Below are positions 26,396 to 35,388 of a stretch of 64,000 nt of DNA, in pieces. The stretch lies in NCBI RefSeq assembly GCF_018069925.1, contig NZ_JAGPXB010000008.1, forward strand, positions 62,001-126,000, given 5' to 3'. The stretch comes from Flavobacterium erciyesense (GTDB lineage: Bacteria; Bacteroidota; Bacteroidia; Flavobacteriales; Flavobacteriaceae). Position 1 is the stretch's first letter. Each line of letters opens with the position of its first letter. A program made the translations under genes and the position numbers. The notes under the pieces were generated by a model. The model was not told the origin of the DNA and made no database searches. It saw only the letters and a program-made list of their open reading frames with translations.

Positions 26396-27607
26396 TTATT
26401 TCAATCGAGGTAAATTAAATGTGAATAGCGAACCTTTTCCAATTTCTGAAGAAACTTGAATAGTCCCTTTATACGCATCAACCAGACGTTTTACGGTTGC
26501 TAAACCAATCCCGCTACCTTTTTCTCCAAAACGATCCTGCTCTGCTACAACTTCAAATTCATCAAATATGATTTTTTGATGCTCAGGTAAAATGCCTAAA
26601 CCGTTATCCTGAACCGAAATGATATAGCTATCTGCTTCAGCATTTATCGAAATTGTTATTTGTATATTTTCTTTGTTATTATACTTAATTGCATTTGAAA
26701 TCAAATTGAGTAAAATTTGCTCAAGGATTGTTTTATTGATGTACAACGCCACCACATTCGAACTTAAAACAATTTTACAATTCTCTTCAAAGGATAACAA
26801 ATTTTTTAACTCCGTCTCTAACGTAGCCACTAAAACCTCGTCATTACTTGTATCTGCAACACTTTCCGCTTTGCTTATTACAAGTAAATTATCAATCATT
26901 TCCTTTAATTTGAGTGCTGAACTTTTAATTAAACCAATGACTTCAATAGCTTCGCCATCAATCTTATTTTCATAACTTTCTATCAATACAGTTGACAAAC
27001 CTGAAATGTTTGACAGTGGCGATTTCAAGTCATGAGCTGCACTGTATGAGAAACGTTCTAAATCCTGATTTTTTTTCTCCAATAAAGCAATATTTTTCTC
27101 CAACTTTAGTTTATTGGCACGCAACTCCAAAAGTTTCATCGTTTGTCTAGAAAGTGCTTGCAAAGAATTAATTTGGCCTTCACTTAAATTTTTGGGTTGA
27201 TGGTCTAGTACACAGATAGTACCTACAGGTAAACCTGTTGCATCATCAATGAGCGATACTCCTGCATAAAAAAGAATTGGTGCTTCTCCCTTTGTGATGG
27301 GATTATCTTGAAAACGATCATCAACTCTAGCATCAGGGACTATAAAAATGTTTTGGTTGTCATTGATAGCATGACCACAAAAGGAATAGTCTCTTGAATT
27401 TTCATTTAAAGGAGTTCCTACTCTAGATTTAAACCAATGCCTATTGGCATCAATAAAGCCAATAATAGCAATTGGTGTGTCACATATTTGCGAAGCAATA
27501 GCAGCGAGGTTATCATAATCCTCTTCCGGTAAAGTATCCAAAATGGAATAGGATTCTAAGACTTGTAGTCTTTTAAATTCTGCATGGTGTATTTGAGGTG
27601 TAATCAT
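26396..27607 (-). CDS. GAF-domain sensor histidine kinase
   Basis: 403 aa, soluble, no membrane segment. GAF sensor domain at about residues 25-165, HisKA dimerisation domain with phospho-acceptor H192 (SYSAAHDLKSPL), and HATPase_c with N box NLISNAIKYN near 308, G1 VQDNGLGI and G2 GEKGSGIGLATVK. It senses a cytoplasmic cue, perhaps redox, light or a small ligand; no cofactor motif is obvious. No response regulator gene is adjacent, so its partner is elsewhere. Confidence 0.9.
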   Translation of the reverse strand: MITPQIHHAEFKRLQVLESYSILDTLPEEDYDNLAAIASQICDTPIAIIGFIDANRHWFKSRVGTPLNENSRDYSFCGHAINDNQNIFIVPDARVDDRFQDNPITKGEAPILFYAGVSLIDDATGLPVGTICVLDHQPKNLSEGQINSLQALSRQTMKLLELRANKLKLEKNIALLEKKNQDLERFSYSAAHDLKSPLSNISGLSTVLIESYENKIDGEAIEVIGLIKSSALKLKEMIDNLLVISKAESVADTSNDEVLVATLETELKNLLSFEENCKIVLSSNVVALYINKTILEQILLNLISNAIKYNNKENIQITISINAEADSYIISVQDNGLGILPEHQKIIFDEFEVVAEQDRFGEKGSGIGLATVKRLVDAYKGTIQVSSEIGKGSLFTFNLPRLK

Positions 27608-27709
27608 TCTATTATATATTTTTCTTCATCTCCCTTCCCCACCCTCTGAATGTTTAAAAAGTAATGTCACCAAAACTTTATATAACAGATAATCAAAGAA
27701 ATAAGTATG

Positions 27710-27717
27710 CAAAAATA
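27710..27717 (-). promoter_or_regulatory. -7 box upstream of the GAF kinase
   Basis: Minus strand TATTTTTG, about 103 nt before the ATG at 27607. The intervening leader contains a G-rich stretch near 27630. Confidence 0.4.
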
Positions 27718-27872
27718 CAATTTTATTATGTTTGCATATAAAAAATAAAAACTTTTATAACAATTTTAATACAAAGTCGAAATATTTATCCGACAAAATA
27801 CAATTTTTATCGTTAAAAAGCTTAATTTTAGGTTGGAGACGCCATTAGACAATTTTATTTAATCAATAATTA

Positions 27873-29357
27873 TTAGTCTAGTTTAGGAAGCAAAAATGAG
27901 TCCAAAATACTTTTTTCAAGCATTAATTTTTCAATTTCGCTACTACTTCTTGGCGCTTCAGCAGAAAGATTGATTGGACCTTTAGTAGTTGTTAAAATAT
28001 CATCTTCGATGCGGACGGCAATTCCCCACCATTTTTTGTCGCAATCACTACCAATTGGAATGTAAATACCTGGCTCAACTGTTACGATCATATTGGGTTT
28101 GAAGGCTTGATAAGTTCCCGGATCATGTACATCTAAACCAATATGATGACTTGTACCGTGTGGAAAAAATCGTCGGGCATCCATTGCTGATTTAGCAATT
28201 CCTAATCGAACTAAACCTTCTGTAATTACATTTCTTGCAGCGGCATCTGGAGCATTAAATGAATTTCCTAATTGCACTGCAGCAATGCCTGCTTCTTGGG
28301 CTTGAAAAACTAAATCATATATCAATTGTTGCTCTGTAGAAAATTTTCCATTTGCAGGAATTGTTCTTGTCACATCAGCAGTGTAGCCGTGATATTCTGC
28401 TCCCAAATCCATAAGAACCAAGTCATTTTCAACCTTTAACTTTGTATTTTCAATATAATGCAAAACACAGCCATTGTTTCCCGCTCCTACGATGGATGGA
28501 TATCCTTCGTATTCGCTTCCGTATTTCTTATACACATATTCATGAACACCTTGTACCTCCATTTCAGACATGCCAGGATGCATCGCTTTCATTATTTCGC
28601 GTTGTCCCATCGCAGAAATTCGCACCGCTTTTGTAATTAATTTAATTTCCTCATCTGTTTTTATCTCTCGCATTGCTGCCATAAAATTCAACATCGATTT
28701 TGTATCTAGCTTAGTTTTTCTAACTGGTGTTGAAGTTGTCGGACTAACAGTTTTTAATTCTGCAGGATCATTTTGAGCGTTACTTTCTTTATCAAAATCA
28801 ATTTGAGCTTTAAAAGCTGAAATTAACTGGTACAAATTTGCTGCTTCGCTTTTTTCGTCGCGAACATCGTTTTGAAACTCTTTGAACAAAATGGTATCAA
28901 ACTTTCCGAAAGTAATTTGGGCTTTTAAAAAATCACTACCATTTTTGACTACTGCAAAGCCAAGTTCCTTTTTGGCTCCCTCTACTCCTAAACGAATGCC
29001 TGTCCATTGCTCGCGTCGTGAATTTTTTTCTTGAACATATAAAATTTCGTTGGTTGAAGTTCCGTCAGACAGGGTTTGTTTCTCAGAAAAAAGAACCAAA
29101 ACCGCATTGGGTTCATTGTAACCTGTTAGGTAATAATAATCAGGATCTTGGTGAAAAATAAAATCAACATCATTCGCTCGATTACGTAAAGGATTGCTAA
29201 AGAAAACGGCTACCGAATTTTTTGGCATTTTTAAGCGAAATGCGTCACGTTTTTCTTTGTGAAATTGTGGACTTAAATAGTCAGTTGGCTTATTATTTTG
29301 CGCAAAAAGATTCGCTGCGCTGAAAATTACTGCTATGATACAAAGTTTAAAAGTCAT
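27873..29357 (-). CDS. Xaa-Pro aminopeptidase-like M24 metallopeptidase, secreted
   Basis: 494 aa. The signal peptide (TFKLCIIAVIFSAANLFAQ) begins at the ATG at 29357; the longer frame starting at 29411 would bury it. The M24 pita-bread domain shows metal ligands MDLGAEYHGYTADVTRT (two Asp), HGTSHHIGLDVHD (His), VTVEPGIYIP (Glu) and VRIEDD (Glu). The N-terminal creatinase-like domain covers about 30-200. It removes residues before proline from peptides in the periplasm. Monocistronic. Confidence 0.9.
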   Translation of the reverse strand: MTFKLCIIAVIFSAANLFAQNNKPTDYLSPQFHKEKRDAFRLKMPKNSVAVFFSNPLRNRANDVDFIFHQDPDYYYLTGYNEPNAVLVLFSEKQTLSDGTSTNEILYVQEKNSRREQWTGIRLGVEGAKKELGFAVVKNGSDFLKAQITFGKFDTILFKEFQNDVRDEKSEAANLYQLISAFKAQIDFDKESNAQNDPAELKTVSPTTSTPVRKTKLDTKSMLNFMAAMREIKTDEEIKLITKAVRISAMGQREIMKAMHPGMSEMEVQGVHEYVYKKYGSEYEGYPSIVGAGNNGCVLHYIENTKLKVENDLVLMDLGAEYHGYTADVTRTIPANGKFSTEQQLIYDLVFQAQEAGIAAVQLGNSFNAPDAAARNVITEGLVRLGIAKSAMDARRFFPHGTSHHIGLDVHDPGTYQAFKPNMIVTVEPGIYIPIGSDCDKKWWGIAVRIEDDILTTTKGPINLSAEAPRSSSEIEKLMLEKSILDSFLLPKLD

Positions 29358-29779
29358 CTCGATGGTTTGATATATATTTTGGTAATAGTGCCTTAATAAA
29401 AGTTTAAACATAAGATAAAATTCTGTAAATCATCTTTGAAAGTTTGCAATTGTTTTATTTTGCATAAAAAAAAGAGCACCAAAAGATTTTCACCTTTTAA
29501 ATGCTCTTTGTAAAGTACTTCATTTTCTTAAAATTAACCAAACTAATCTTTATGAAAAATGTTAATGTAAGCACTCCTTTATTTAAAATTTTTATAACTC
29601 AAAGTATAACTAACCTATGTTTTATTTTGCAAAGGACATTTGTAAGATGTGGTTTAAAAAAAAGGTTGCGTGGCAAAAGCTTTTTTTTTTGAAAAAAAAT
29701 AAAAAAATTTCAGTAATGCATGTGTGTTCATTGGATATTTTGACACAATAAAACTCTCAATACCCTTTTAAACAGAAAT
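29358..29779. other. Gene-free gap of about 420 bp
   Basis: Holds a terminator (29471-29509) and long A/T homopolymer runs. A 63-codon frame at 29501-29692 has no protein-like composition or promoter, so I do not call it. Confidence 0.65.
29471..29509 (-). terminator. Terminator downstream of the DUF1697 gene
   Basis: AAAGAGCA (29471-29478) pairs with TGCTCTTT (29502-29509), with a small inner AAAG/CTTT pairing. On the minus strand a T-run follows. Confidence 0.65.
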
Positions 29780-30328
29780 TTACTCTCGTTCTACAAACAA
29801 CTGTAACAATTGAGTAACCGTATTCCAATTGCGGATTGTAGCTGTTACATTCAATTTTTTTTCGATGTATTTTTGATCGAATCTTGTTTTACCCGCACCA
29901 ACAGCATATTTAATAAAAATTTTATTGCCGTCAATTCGAGCTTCATCGGGTTTAAATTGACTTACTTTTAAATCATTGATACTTGTATCTTTTAGCGTAG
30001 TAGAAATGAAGGCCACGTATAACTTTTTAATATCAAGCTCTTTTTCTTTCAAAAAGGGATTGTTGTTTAGGCACGCATCTAAATCAGATTTTGCAATGAC
30101 AACAACAGGTACTTCATGACCAAAATTTTTAAACAATTCTTGCTTTATTTTGAATCCCACAGCCGCAGCATTGGTTTCATCTGTATCTACAAAAACATTG
30201 CCCGACTGAATATAGGTTTGTACGTTTTGAAAGCCTGCTGCTTCAAGCACTGTTTTTAAAGCCTCCATTTTAATCATATTGTGGCCCGATACGTTGATAC
30301 CGCGCAACAATGCAAGATGAGTTATCAT
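29780..30328 (-). CDS. DUF1697 domain-containing protein
   Basis: 182 aa cytoplasmic protein. Its N-terminus THLALLRGINVSGHN and the block YIQSGNVFVDTD are the diagnostic DUF1697 pieces; the family has a ferredoxin-like fold of unknown function. Length is normal. It has its own promoter box 16 nt upstream and a terminator about 270 nt downstream. Confidence 0.88.
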   Translation of the reverse strand: MITHLALLRGINVSGHNMIKMEALKTVLEAAGFQNVQTYIQSGNVFVDTDETNAAAVGFKIKQELFKNFGHEVPVVVIAKSDLDACLNNNPFLKEKELDIKKLYVAFISTTLKDTSINDLKVSQFKPDEARIDGNKIFIKYAVGAGKTRFDQKYIEKKLNVTATIRNWNTVTQLLQLFVERE

Positions 30329-30344
30329 GTTGTATTTTTTTTGA

Positions 30345-30352
30345 CAAATGTA
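30345..30352 (-). promoter_or_regulatory. -7 promoter box for the DUF1697 gene
   Basis: Minus strand TACATTTG, 16 nt before the ATG. Confidence 0.5.
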
Positions 30353-30427
30353 AGAGCTATTTTAAAAGTAGAAGCTATGAATTTGATTTCAACTGCAAAA
30401 ATTGTTCTTTAAAATAATCGAAACGCT

Positions 30428-30907
30428 TTATTTCAACTCAATTGGGATATAAACTTCTTCTTGAGAATCAGGATTACCACGTTGGTACTTTTCTCCTAAA
30501 AGTTCAAAATGCGGACGATGAGCTAATTGATAATTTGAGTTGGGCAGCCATTCTGTAAAAATTGACTCGAAAAATGCAGACGTATCGGTTCCGTCTCCTT
30601 TGTAGATAAACACAGCATACAGACCTGATCGAATTGTAATTGTTTCCATTCCTTGAGGTAGCGATGAATAATCAGTTACTTCTGCAACCGCCCATTTCTG
30701 GAACAAAGAATTGGGATTAAAATTACTCCAAAAATGTGCATCAGTAACTTGAACCGATAAAAAGTATTGCCCCAACCTATTTTCTATTTCATTTCTGCGT
30801 GGCATAAAACGCTGCCAAACTTCATGCGCTTTGTAATCCGCAAAAGACATATCTTGACGAATACCAATGCATTTTTTTTCAGGAATAGATATAATCGTTG
30901 GGTTCAT
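30428..30907 (-). CDS. GyrI-like (AraC effector-binding-type) small-molecule-binding protein
   Basis: 159 aa, single domain without a DNA-binding helix-turn-helix. The pattern IPEKKCIGIRQDMSF at the start and IRSGLYAVFIYKGDG with IFTEWLPNSNYQ toward the end is typical of the GyrI-like SHS2 duplication, which binds hydrophobic or drug-like ligands. The ATG at 30907 is chosen; the longer 30934 frame adds nine residues without conservation. Role unknown. Confidence 0.8.
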   Translation of the reverse strand: MNPTIISIPEKKCIGIRQDMSFADYKAHEVWQRFMPRRNEIENRLGQYFLSVQVTDAHFWSNFNPNSLFQKWAVAEVTDYSSLPQGMETITIRSGLYAVFIYKGDGTDTSAFFESIFTEWLPNSNYQLAHRPHFELLGEKYQRGNPDSQEEVYIPIELK

Positions 30908-30991
30908 ATAGACACTATTTAAAATTGAAAACAAAAAATCGAAAGTGCAAGTTTACAAATTTGTTCCCGCACTGCGAGACACATGAAAAAA

Positions 30992-31029
30992 AAAGTTCAA
31001 AGCAAATAATATCCTTTGCTTTGAACTTT
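30992..31029 (-). terminator. Terminator of the ohrR-ohr-nitroreductase operon
   Basis: Perfect 15-bp stem: AAAGTTCAAAGCAAA (30992-31006) and TTTGCTTTGAACTTT (31015-31029), loop 8 nt. On the minus strand a 9-nt T-run follows. It lies 40 nt after the nitroreductase stop. Confidence 0.88.
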
Positions 31030-31068
31030 CCACAAAATCAGTTATCGTGAAATATGACTTATTTTAAT

Positions 31069-31704
31069 TTATTTGAACTCTACTACAAATTCCTCAGTTG
31101 GGATTCGCACTTTTTTCATAGGTGCAATCCAATCGTTTGGTGTATCAGCATGACCTACATACATTAAGGAAACACTTTTCAAACCTAATTCGTTTAGTTT
31201 TAAAATCTCATCAACAACCTCGTTTTTGAAACCTTCAACAGGCGTTGTATCCACTTTTAACTCTGCCGCCTGTGCCAATGCTAAGCCAAGAGCGATATAG
31301 GTTTGTCTGGCAATGTGAGCAAAATTTTCTTCGGCAGGTTGCGCTAAATAAATTTTCTTTAGCATGTCTGTATAACTATTAAAGCGGCCTTGTGGCAAAC
31401 CACGTTCAGCAGTTGTAAAATCATAAACTTTATCAATACGCTCAGCAGTGTACCTGTCCCAACCTGCAAAAATCAATACATGCGAGCAATCACGCATACA
31501 TTCCGGATTTAGAGCGCCTTGCACCAATTTTTGTTTTAACTCTTGATTTTCGACTACCAAAACCTGAAATGGTTGCAAACCAGATGAAGTTGGAGCCAAA
31601 CGAGCAGCCTCGATTATTTTATCAATATTTTCTTTACTTACTTTTTTGGTAGGATCGTATGCTTTTACAGCGTGTCTCCAATTTAAATCTTCAATTAATG
31701 CCAT
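31069..31704 (-). CDS. NAD(P)H-dependent nitroreductase-family oxidoreductase (NfsB-like)
   Basis: 211 aa FMN enzyme. DLNWRHAVKAYDPTK at the start and ARLAPTSSGLQPFQVLVV (FMN-phosphate binding) are diagnostic; the C-terminal KSVSLMYVGHADTPNDW is also typical. Such enzymes reduce nitro compounds and quinones. Start at 31704 (MALIEDLNWRH) is preferred over a longer frame that overlaps ohr. It is the last gene of a three-gene operon behind ohrR and ohr (gap 22 nt), so it probably takes part in the organic peroxide or electrophile response. Confidence 0.9.
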   Translation of the reverse strand: MALIEDLNWRHAVKAYDPTKKVSKENIDKIIEAARLAPTSSGLQPFQVLVVENQELKQKLVQGALNPECMRDCSHVLIFAGWDRYTAERIDKVYDFTTAERGLPQGRFNSYTDMLKKIYLAQPAEENFAHIARQTYIALGLALAQAAELKVDTTPVEGFKNEVVDEILKLNELGLKSVSLMYVGHADTPNDWIAPMKKVRIPTEEFVVEFK

Positions 31705-31726
31705 TGTATTTATTTTAATCAGGAAT

Positions 31727-32149
31727 TTAGTCGTTTGAAACTGATAGTGCAACTTCCATATTTCCTCTAGTTGCGTTAGAGTACGGACATACTTGGTGTG
31801 CTTTTTCAATTAAATCTTGTGCTACCTCGATTGTAACGCCGGGAATATTGGCATGCAAAGCAGCTTCAAGGGTAAAACCTCCGGTGGCGTTTGGTCCGAT
31901 ACCAATGTTAGCAGTTACCGTAGTTTCTCCAGTTGTAATTTTTTCTTTTTTGATAACTAAGTTCAACGCGCTATCAAAACATGCTGCGTATCCTGCTGCG
32001 AATAACATTTCTGGATTGGCGTGATCATCATTTGCTCCGCCTAAGGCTTTTGGATGCTGAACTGTTAGTTCTAAAACGCCATTTTCGCTTTTAACTTGAC
32101 CGTTTCTGCCGCCTTGTGCAGTTGCTTTTGTACTGTATAATGCTTTCAT
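31727..32149 (-). CDS. ohr: Organic hydroperoxide resistance protein Ohr
   Basis: 140 aa OsmC-fold peroxidase that reduces organic hydroperoxides with lipoyl/thiol electrons. The reactive cysteines are C57 (AAGYAACFDS) and C121 (HQVCPYSNATRGN), with a conserved Arg in GGRNG and Glu in NPEMLF. Length is typical. It lies 13 nt after ohrR and 22 nt before the nitroreductase gene, all on one strand. Confidence 0.95.
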   Translation of the reverse strand: MKALYSTKATAQGGRNGQVKSENGVLELTVQHPKALGGANDDHANPEMLFAAGYAACFDSALNLVIKKEKITTGETTVTANIGIGPNATGGFTLEAALHANIPGVTIEVAQDLIEKAHQVCPYSNATRGNMEVALSVSND

Positions 32150-32162
32150 TTTTCTAATTGTA

Positions 32163-32588
32163 TTATTTATTTTTATTTGAAATTTTTGTGATAATTCTTT
32201 TTAATTCTTCCAGATCTTCCATTTCTAAATTCATAGCCTGCATTAATTTTTGCGGTATAGTAGCCGCTTGAGTTTGTAACTCTTTCCCCTTTTGGGTTAA
32301 AGTAATGTTTACGATACGCTCATCAGTTGTGCTGCGCGTTCTGCTCACCAATGATTTAGTCTCCAATCGTTTTAGCAAAGGCGTAAGTGTTCCGCTGTCT
32401 AAATGTAACTTGCCACCTAGCTGATTGACGGTTTGTGAATCGTGCTCCCACAACACCATCATGACCAAGTACTGCGGATAGGTCAACTCAATAGCATCTA
32501 ACATAGGACGGTATTGATTGATGATTTCCTTTGCAAAGGCATAAATAGGAAAACAAACTTGCTGACTTAAATTGAGTTGCTCATTCAT
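32163..32588 (-). CDS. ohrR: MarR-family organic hydroperoxide sensor, OhrR-type repressor
   Basis: 141 aa winged helix regulator. The N-terminal reactive cysteine C12 sits in QQVCFPIYA, as in one-Cys or two-Cys OhrR proteins. YPQYLVMMVLWE and the wing TDERIVNITLTQKG follow the MarR fold. No second clear Cys is seen, so it is probably of the 1-Cys class that is inactivated by mixed disulfide formation. It sits upstream of ohr, and a perfect operator palindrome over its promoter suggests autoregulation. Confidence 0.92.
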   Translation of the reverse strand: MNEQLNLSQQVCFPIYAFAKEIINQYRPMLDAIELTYPQYLVMMVLWEHDSQTVNQLGGKLHLDSGTLTPLLKRLETKSLVSRTRSTTDERIVNITLTQKGKELQTQAATIPQKLMQAMNLEMEDLEELKRIITKISNKNK

Positions 32589-32608
32589 AGTTGAAATAAT
32601 TTATAGTA

Positions 32609-32616
32609 CAAAGATA
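32609..32616 (-). promoter_or_regulatory. -7 promoter box for ohrR-ohr
   Basis: Minus strand TATCTTTG, with TTG 20 nt upstream inside the OhrR operator. About 21 nt before the ATG at 32588. Confidence 0.75.
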
Positions 32617-32622
32617 TGACGT

Positions 32623-32646
32623 AATTAAATTGTGTACAATTTAATT
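32623..32646 (-). promoter_or_regulatory. Probable OhrR operator palindrome
   Basis: Perfect 11-bp inverted repeat, AATTAAATTGT (32623-32633) and ACAATTTAATT (32636-32646), around a 2-nt GT spacer. The half-site ACAATTTAATT resembles known OhrR boxes (TACAATT-type). It covers the -33 element of the ohrR promoter, so binding should block RNA polymerase. Confidence 0.75.
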
Positions 32647-32719
32647 TTATAAAATTAATATAGTTTTAACAATGAGAGAATTTACAAACCGAAGTACTTT
32701 ATTGCTATTGACAACAATT

Positions 32720-32870
32720 TCGCAGCCTTGATAGTAATGAAAAGCCTTTGCAGACAGAAAACCATTTTTTTCTGGTTTTGACAGAGCGACCAAAGGAAGC
32801 TCCTGACAAAGGCAAGAAAAAAGGTTTTGTGACAAAAAGCTTGAAATGAAGAGCAAGAATAGCTGCCAAA
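32720..32870 (+). repeat. Dispersed structured intergenic repeat, degenerate copy E
   Basis: Left flank cagccttgatagtaatg, hairpins AAAACCA/TGGTTTT and an inner GAGC/GCTC around gaccaaagga, then right flank gaagagcaagaatagctgcc. It has the same plan as copies A-D, but is longer and more diverged. Confidence 0.45.
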
Positions 32871-33008
32871 ACAAAAGAGAAAGATTTGTTTTAAAGTAAA
32901 GAGCATTTTCTATTTTAGGAACAAAAAACTATCTTCGTGCGGTAGAAATAAGTCGCAATTACGAATAAAAACAGATACGTAGCGAAACCTTAATTCCAAC
33001 AGCAAAAG

Positions 33009-35120
33009 ATGTCATTGAATCAAATTTTACTAACTCCGATTGAATATTTAAAAGGCGTGGGACCTAGTCGCGGTGCTTTGTTGCGCAAGGAATTGGGGAT
33101 TCATACTTACGCTGATTTGGTGAATTTTTACCCGAACAGATATATTGACCGAACCCGTTACTACAAAATTAACGAGCTGCAAAATAATGTTGCTGAGGTA
33201 CAACTCATTGGTAAAATTATTCATGTAAAAACGGTGGAGTTTGGCAAAGGTAGAAAACGCCTCGTTGCTACTTTTGTGGACCAAACCGGGCAGATGGAAT
33301 TGGTGTGGTTTCAGGGTCACAAATGGGTGCGTGAATCGCTAAAATTGAATGAAATGTGTGTTGTTTTTGGGAAATGCACCTCGTTTAACGGGGCGTACAA
33401 CATGGCACATCCTGAAATTGAATTGTTGAGTGAGCATGAAAAAAGCTTGCGTTCAGCCATGCAACCGGTTTATCCTTCGACAGAGACTTTGACTAACAGA
33501 GGGATTTCGAACCGCACAATCAATAAAATGATGCTGCAGTTGTTTACGGAAACGCACAGTTTGATTGTTGAAACGCTACCAAACTATTTGCTACAAGAAT
33601 TGCTGCTCATTTCTAAAAAAGATGCGTTGCTGCACATACATTTCCCAAAAAATCCAGATGCTTTAGCAAAAGCGCAATTCCGACTCAAATTTGAAGAATT
33701 GTTTTTTATACAATTGCAATTGATCACCAAAAATTTGATTCAAAAACACAAAATAAAAGGCCATCCTTTTCGAATTGTGGGTGATAATTTTAATAGTTTT
33801 TACAAAGAACACTTGCCTTTTGATTTGACGAATGCCCAAAAAAGGGTGATTAAAGAAATTAGAACCGACATGGGAAGCAATGCACAAATGAACCGTTTGT
33901 TGCAAGGTGATGTGGGTTCGGGGAAAACAATTGTGGCTTTTTTGACTATGTTATTGGCTTTGGATAATGGTTTTCAGGCTTGTTTGATGGCACCTACAGA
34001 AATTTTAGCCAATCAGCATTATGTAGGTTTAGCCGAATTGGCCGAAAAACTACAACTCAATATTAAAATTCTCACCGGATCAAGCAAAACAGCAGCCCGC
34101 CGACAAATTCACGAAGAACTTGAAAACGGAAGTCTGCAAATCCTTATTGGCACACATGCTTTGCTTGAAGATAAGGTTAAGTTTAAAAATTTAGGACTCG
34201 CCGTTATTGATGAGCAACATCGTTTTGGGGTGGAGCAACGCTCGAAATTGTGGAAAAAAAATAGTATTCCTCCGCACGTACTTGTGATGACCGCTACTCC
34301 TATCCCGCGTACTTTGGCCATGAGTTTATATGGAGATTTGGATATTTCTGTCATTGACGAACTACCGCCGGGACGAAAACCCATACAAACCGTACACCGT
34401 TTTGACAGCAACCGCTTGAAGGTTTGGAAATTTATTAGAGACGAAATTGCCTTAGGTCGACAAATCTACATTGTCTATCCACTGATTCAAGAATCGGAAT
34501 CAATGGATTACAAAGATTTGATGGATGGCTACGAAAGTATTTCTCGTGATTTTCCGTTGCCGCAATACGCCATTTCAATTGTTCACGGTAAAATGAAAGC
34601 TGCCGATAAAGAAGCCGAAATGAAACGATTTGTTGATGGTAAAACCAATATCATGGTGGCTACTACTGTGATTGAAGTTGGTGTAAATGTCCCCAATGCT
34701 TCGGTTATGATTATTGAAAGTGCGGAACGTTTTGGATTGTCGCAGCTACATCAATTACGTGGTCGCGTAGGTCGTGGTGCCGATCAAAGTTACTGTATTT
34801 TAATGAGCAGCCACAAGCTAAGCGCCGATAGTAAAACCCGATTAGAGACGATGGTGCGCACGATCGACGGATTTGAAATTGCTGAGGTTGATTTAAAATT
34901 ACGTGGCCCGGGTAATTTAATGGGAACACAACAAAGCGGTGTTTTGAATTTGCAAATTGCTGATATTGTCAAAGATCGAGATATCCTTAGCTTAGCGCGA
35001 CATCATGCTATGAAAATTTTAAAAGCTGATGCTCCTTTAGAAAAACCAGAGCACGCTACTTTACGTGCAGTCTATTTGGAATTAACTAAAAAGAAAAATA
35101 TTTGGAACTACATTAGTTAG
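33009..35120 (+). CDS. recG: ATP-dependent DNA helicase RecG
   Basis: 703 aa. N-terminal wedge domain (PIEYLKGVGPSRGALLRKELG, then the OB-fold GKIIHVKTVEFGKGRKRLVATF), helicase motif I LQGDVGSGKTIVA near 301, DEQHRFGV (DExH) near 402, MTATPIPRTL, and the C-terminal HGKMKAADKEAEM and RGRVGRG blocks. RecG reverses stalled replication forks and branch-migrates Holliday junctions. Length is standard. Divergent from ohrR. Confidence 0.95.
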   Translation: MSLNQILLTPIEYLKGVGPSRGALLRKELGIHTYADLVNFYPNRYIDRTRYYKINELQNNVAEVQLIGKIIHVKTVEFGKGRKRLVATFVDQTGQMELVWFQGHKWVRESLKLNEMCVVFGKCTSFNGAYNMAHPEIELLSEHEKSLRSAMQPVYPSTETLTNRGISNRTINKMMLQLFTETHSLIVETLPNYLLQELLLISKKDALLHIHFPKNPDALAKAQFRLKFEELFFIQLQLITKNLIQKHKIKGHPFRIVGDNFNSFYKEHLPFDLTNAQKRVIKEIRTDMGSNAQMNRLLQGDVGSGKTIVAFLTMLLALDNGFQACLMAPTEILANQHYVGLAELAEKLQLNIKILTGSSKTAARRQIHEELENGSLQILIGTHALLEDKVKFKNLGLAVIDEQHRFGVEQRSKLWKKNSIPPHVLVMTATPIPRTLAMSLYGDLDISVIDELPPGRKPIQTVHRFDSNRLKVWKFIRDEIALGRQIYIVYPLIQESESMDYKDLMDGYESISRDFPLPQYAISIVHGKMKAADKEAEMKRFVDGKTNIMVATTVIEVGVNVPNASVMIIESAERFGLSQLHQLRGRVGRGADQSYCILMSSHKLSADSKTRLETMVRTIDGFEIAEVDLKLRGPGNLMGTQQSGVLNLQIADIVKDRDILSLARHHAMKILKADAPLEKPEHATLRAVYLELTKKKNIWNYIS

Positions 35121-35332
35121 ATATTTTCTGCTACTTGACAAATCCATTTACTAAATCCATTTAGCTTTTTTTGTTTTTTTTTAAATAATCAAATTAAACC
35201 TTTTTCATTTCTTATTGTCTAAAAAATCAATCAAGCATATTTTGCTATGAGATTTTTTGCTTTTCAATACAACAGTTGTAGCTACAAACGTTAAATAATA
35301 ATTAAGAAAAGCAACTATACACTAATAAAAGC

Positions 35333-35340
35333 TAAATTTG
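35333..35340 (+). promoter_or_regulatory. -7 promoter box for the RND efflux operon
   Basis: TAAATTTG, 48 nt before the ATG at 35389. No clear TTG element. Confidence 0.45.
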
Positions 35341-35388
35341 CTTTTAACTCAATTTACACAAACATAATCTTACTTTATACTTTAATTT

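Larger units (their letters stand above)
32589..33008. other. Gene-free gap of 420 bp between ohrR and recG
   Basis: Contains the ohrR promoter and operator at its left end and a long degenerate copy of the dispersed structured repeat at 32720-32870. A near-consensus TATCTTCG at about 32930 could serve recG. Short reading frames inside are not protein-like. Confidence 0.65.

Noticed and set aside
29501..29692. 63-codon reading frame
   Set aside because: Sits in AT-rich sequence on top of a terminator; no promoter and no recognisable domain.
32647..32906. Two overlapping 74-75 codon frames on the minus strand
   Set aside because: Both lie across the degenerate structured repeat and have a Leu/Phe/Ser-biased composition without domains.
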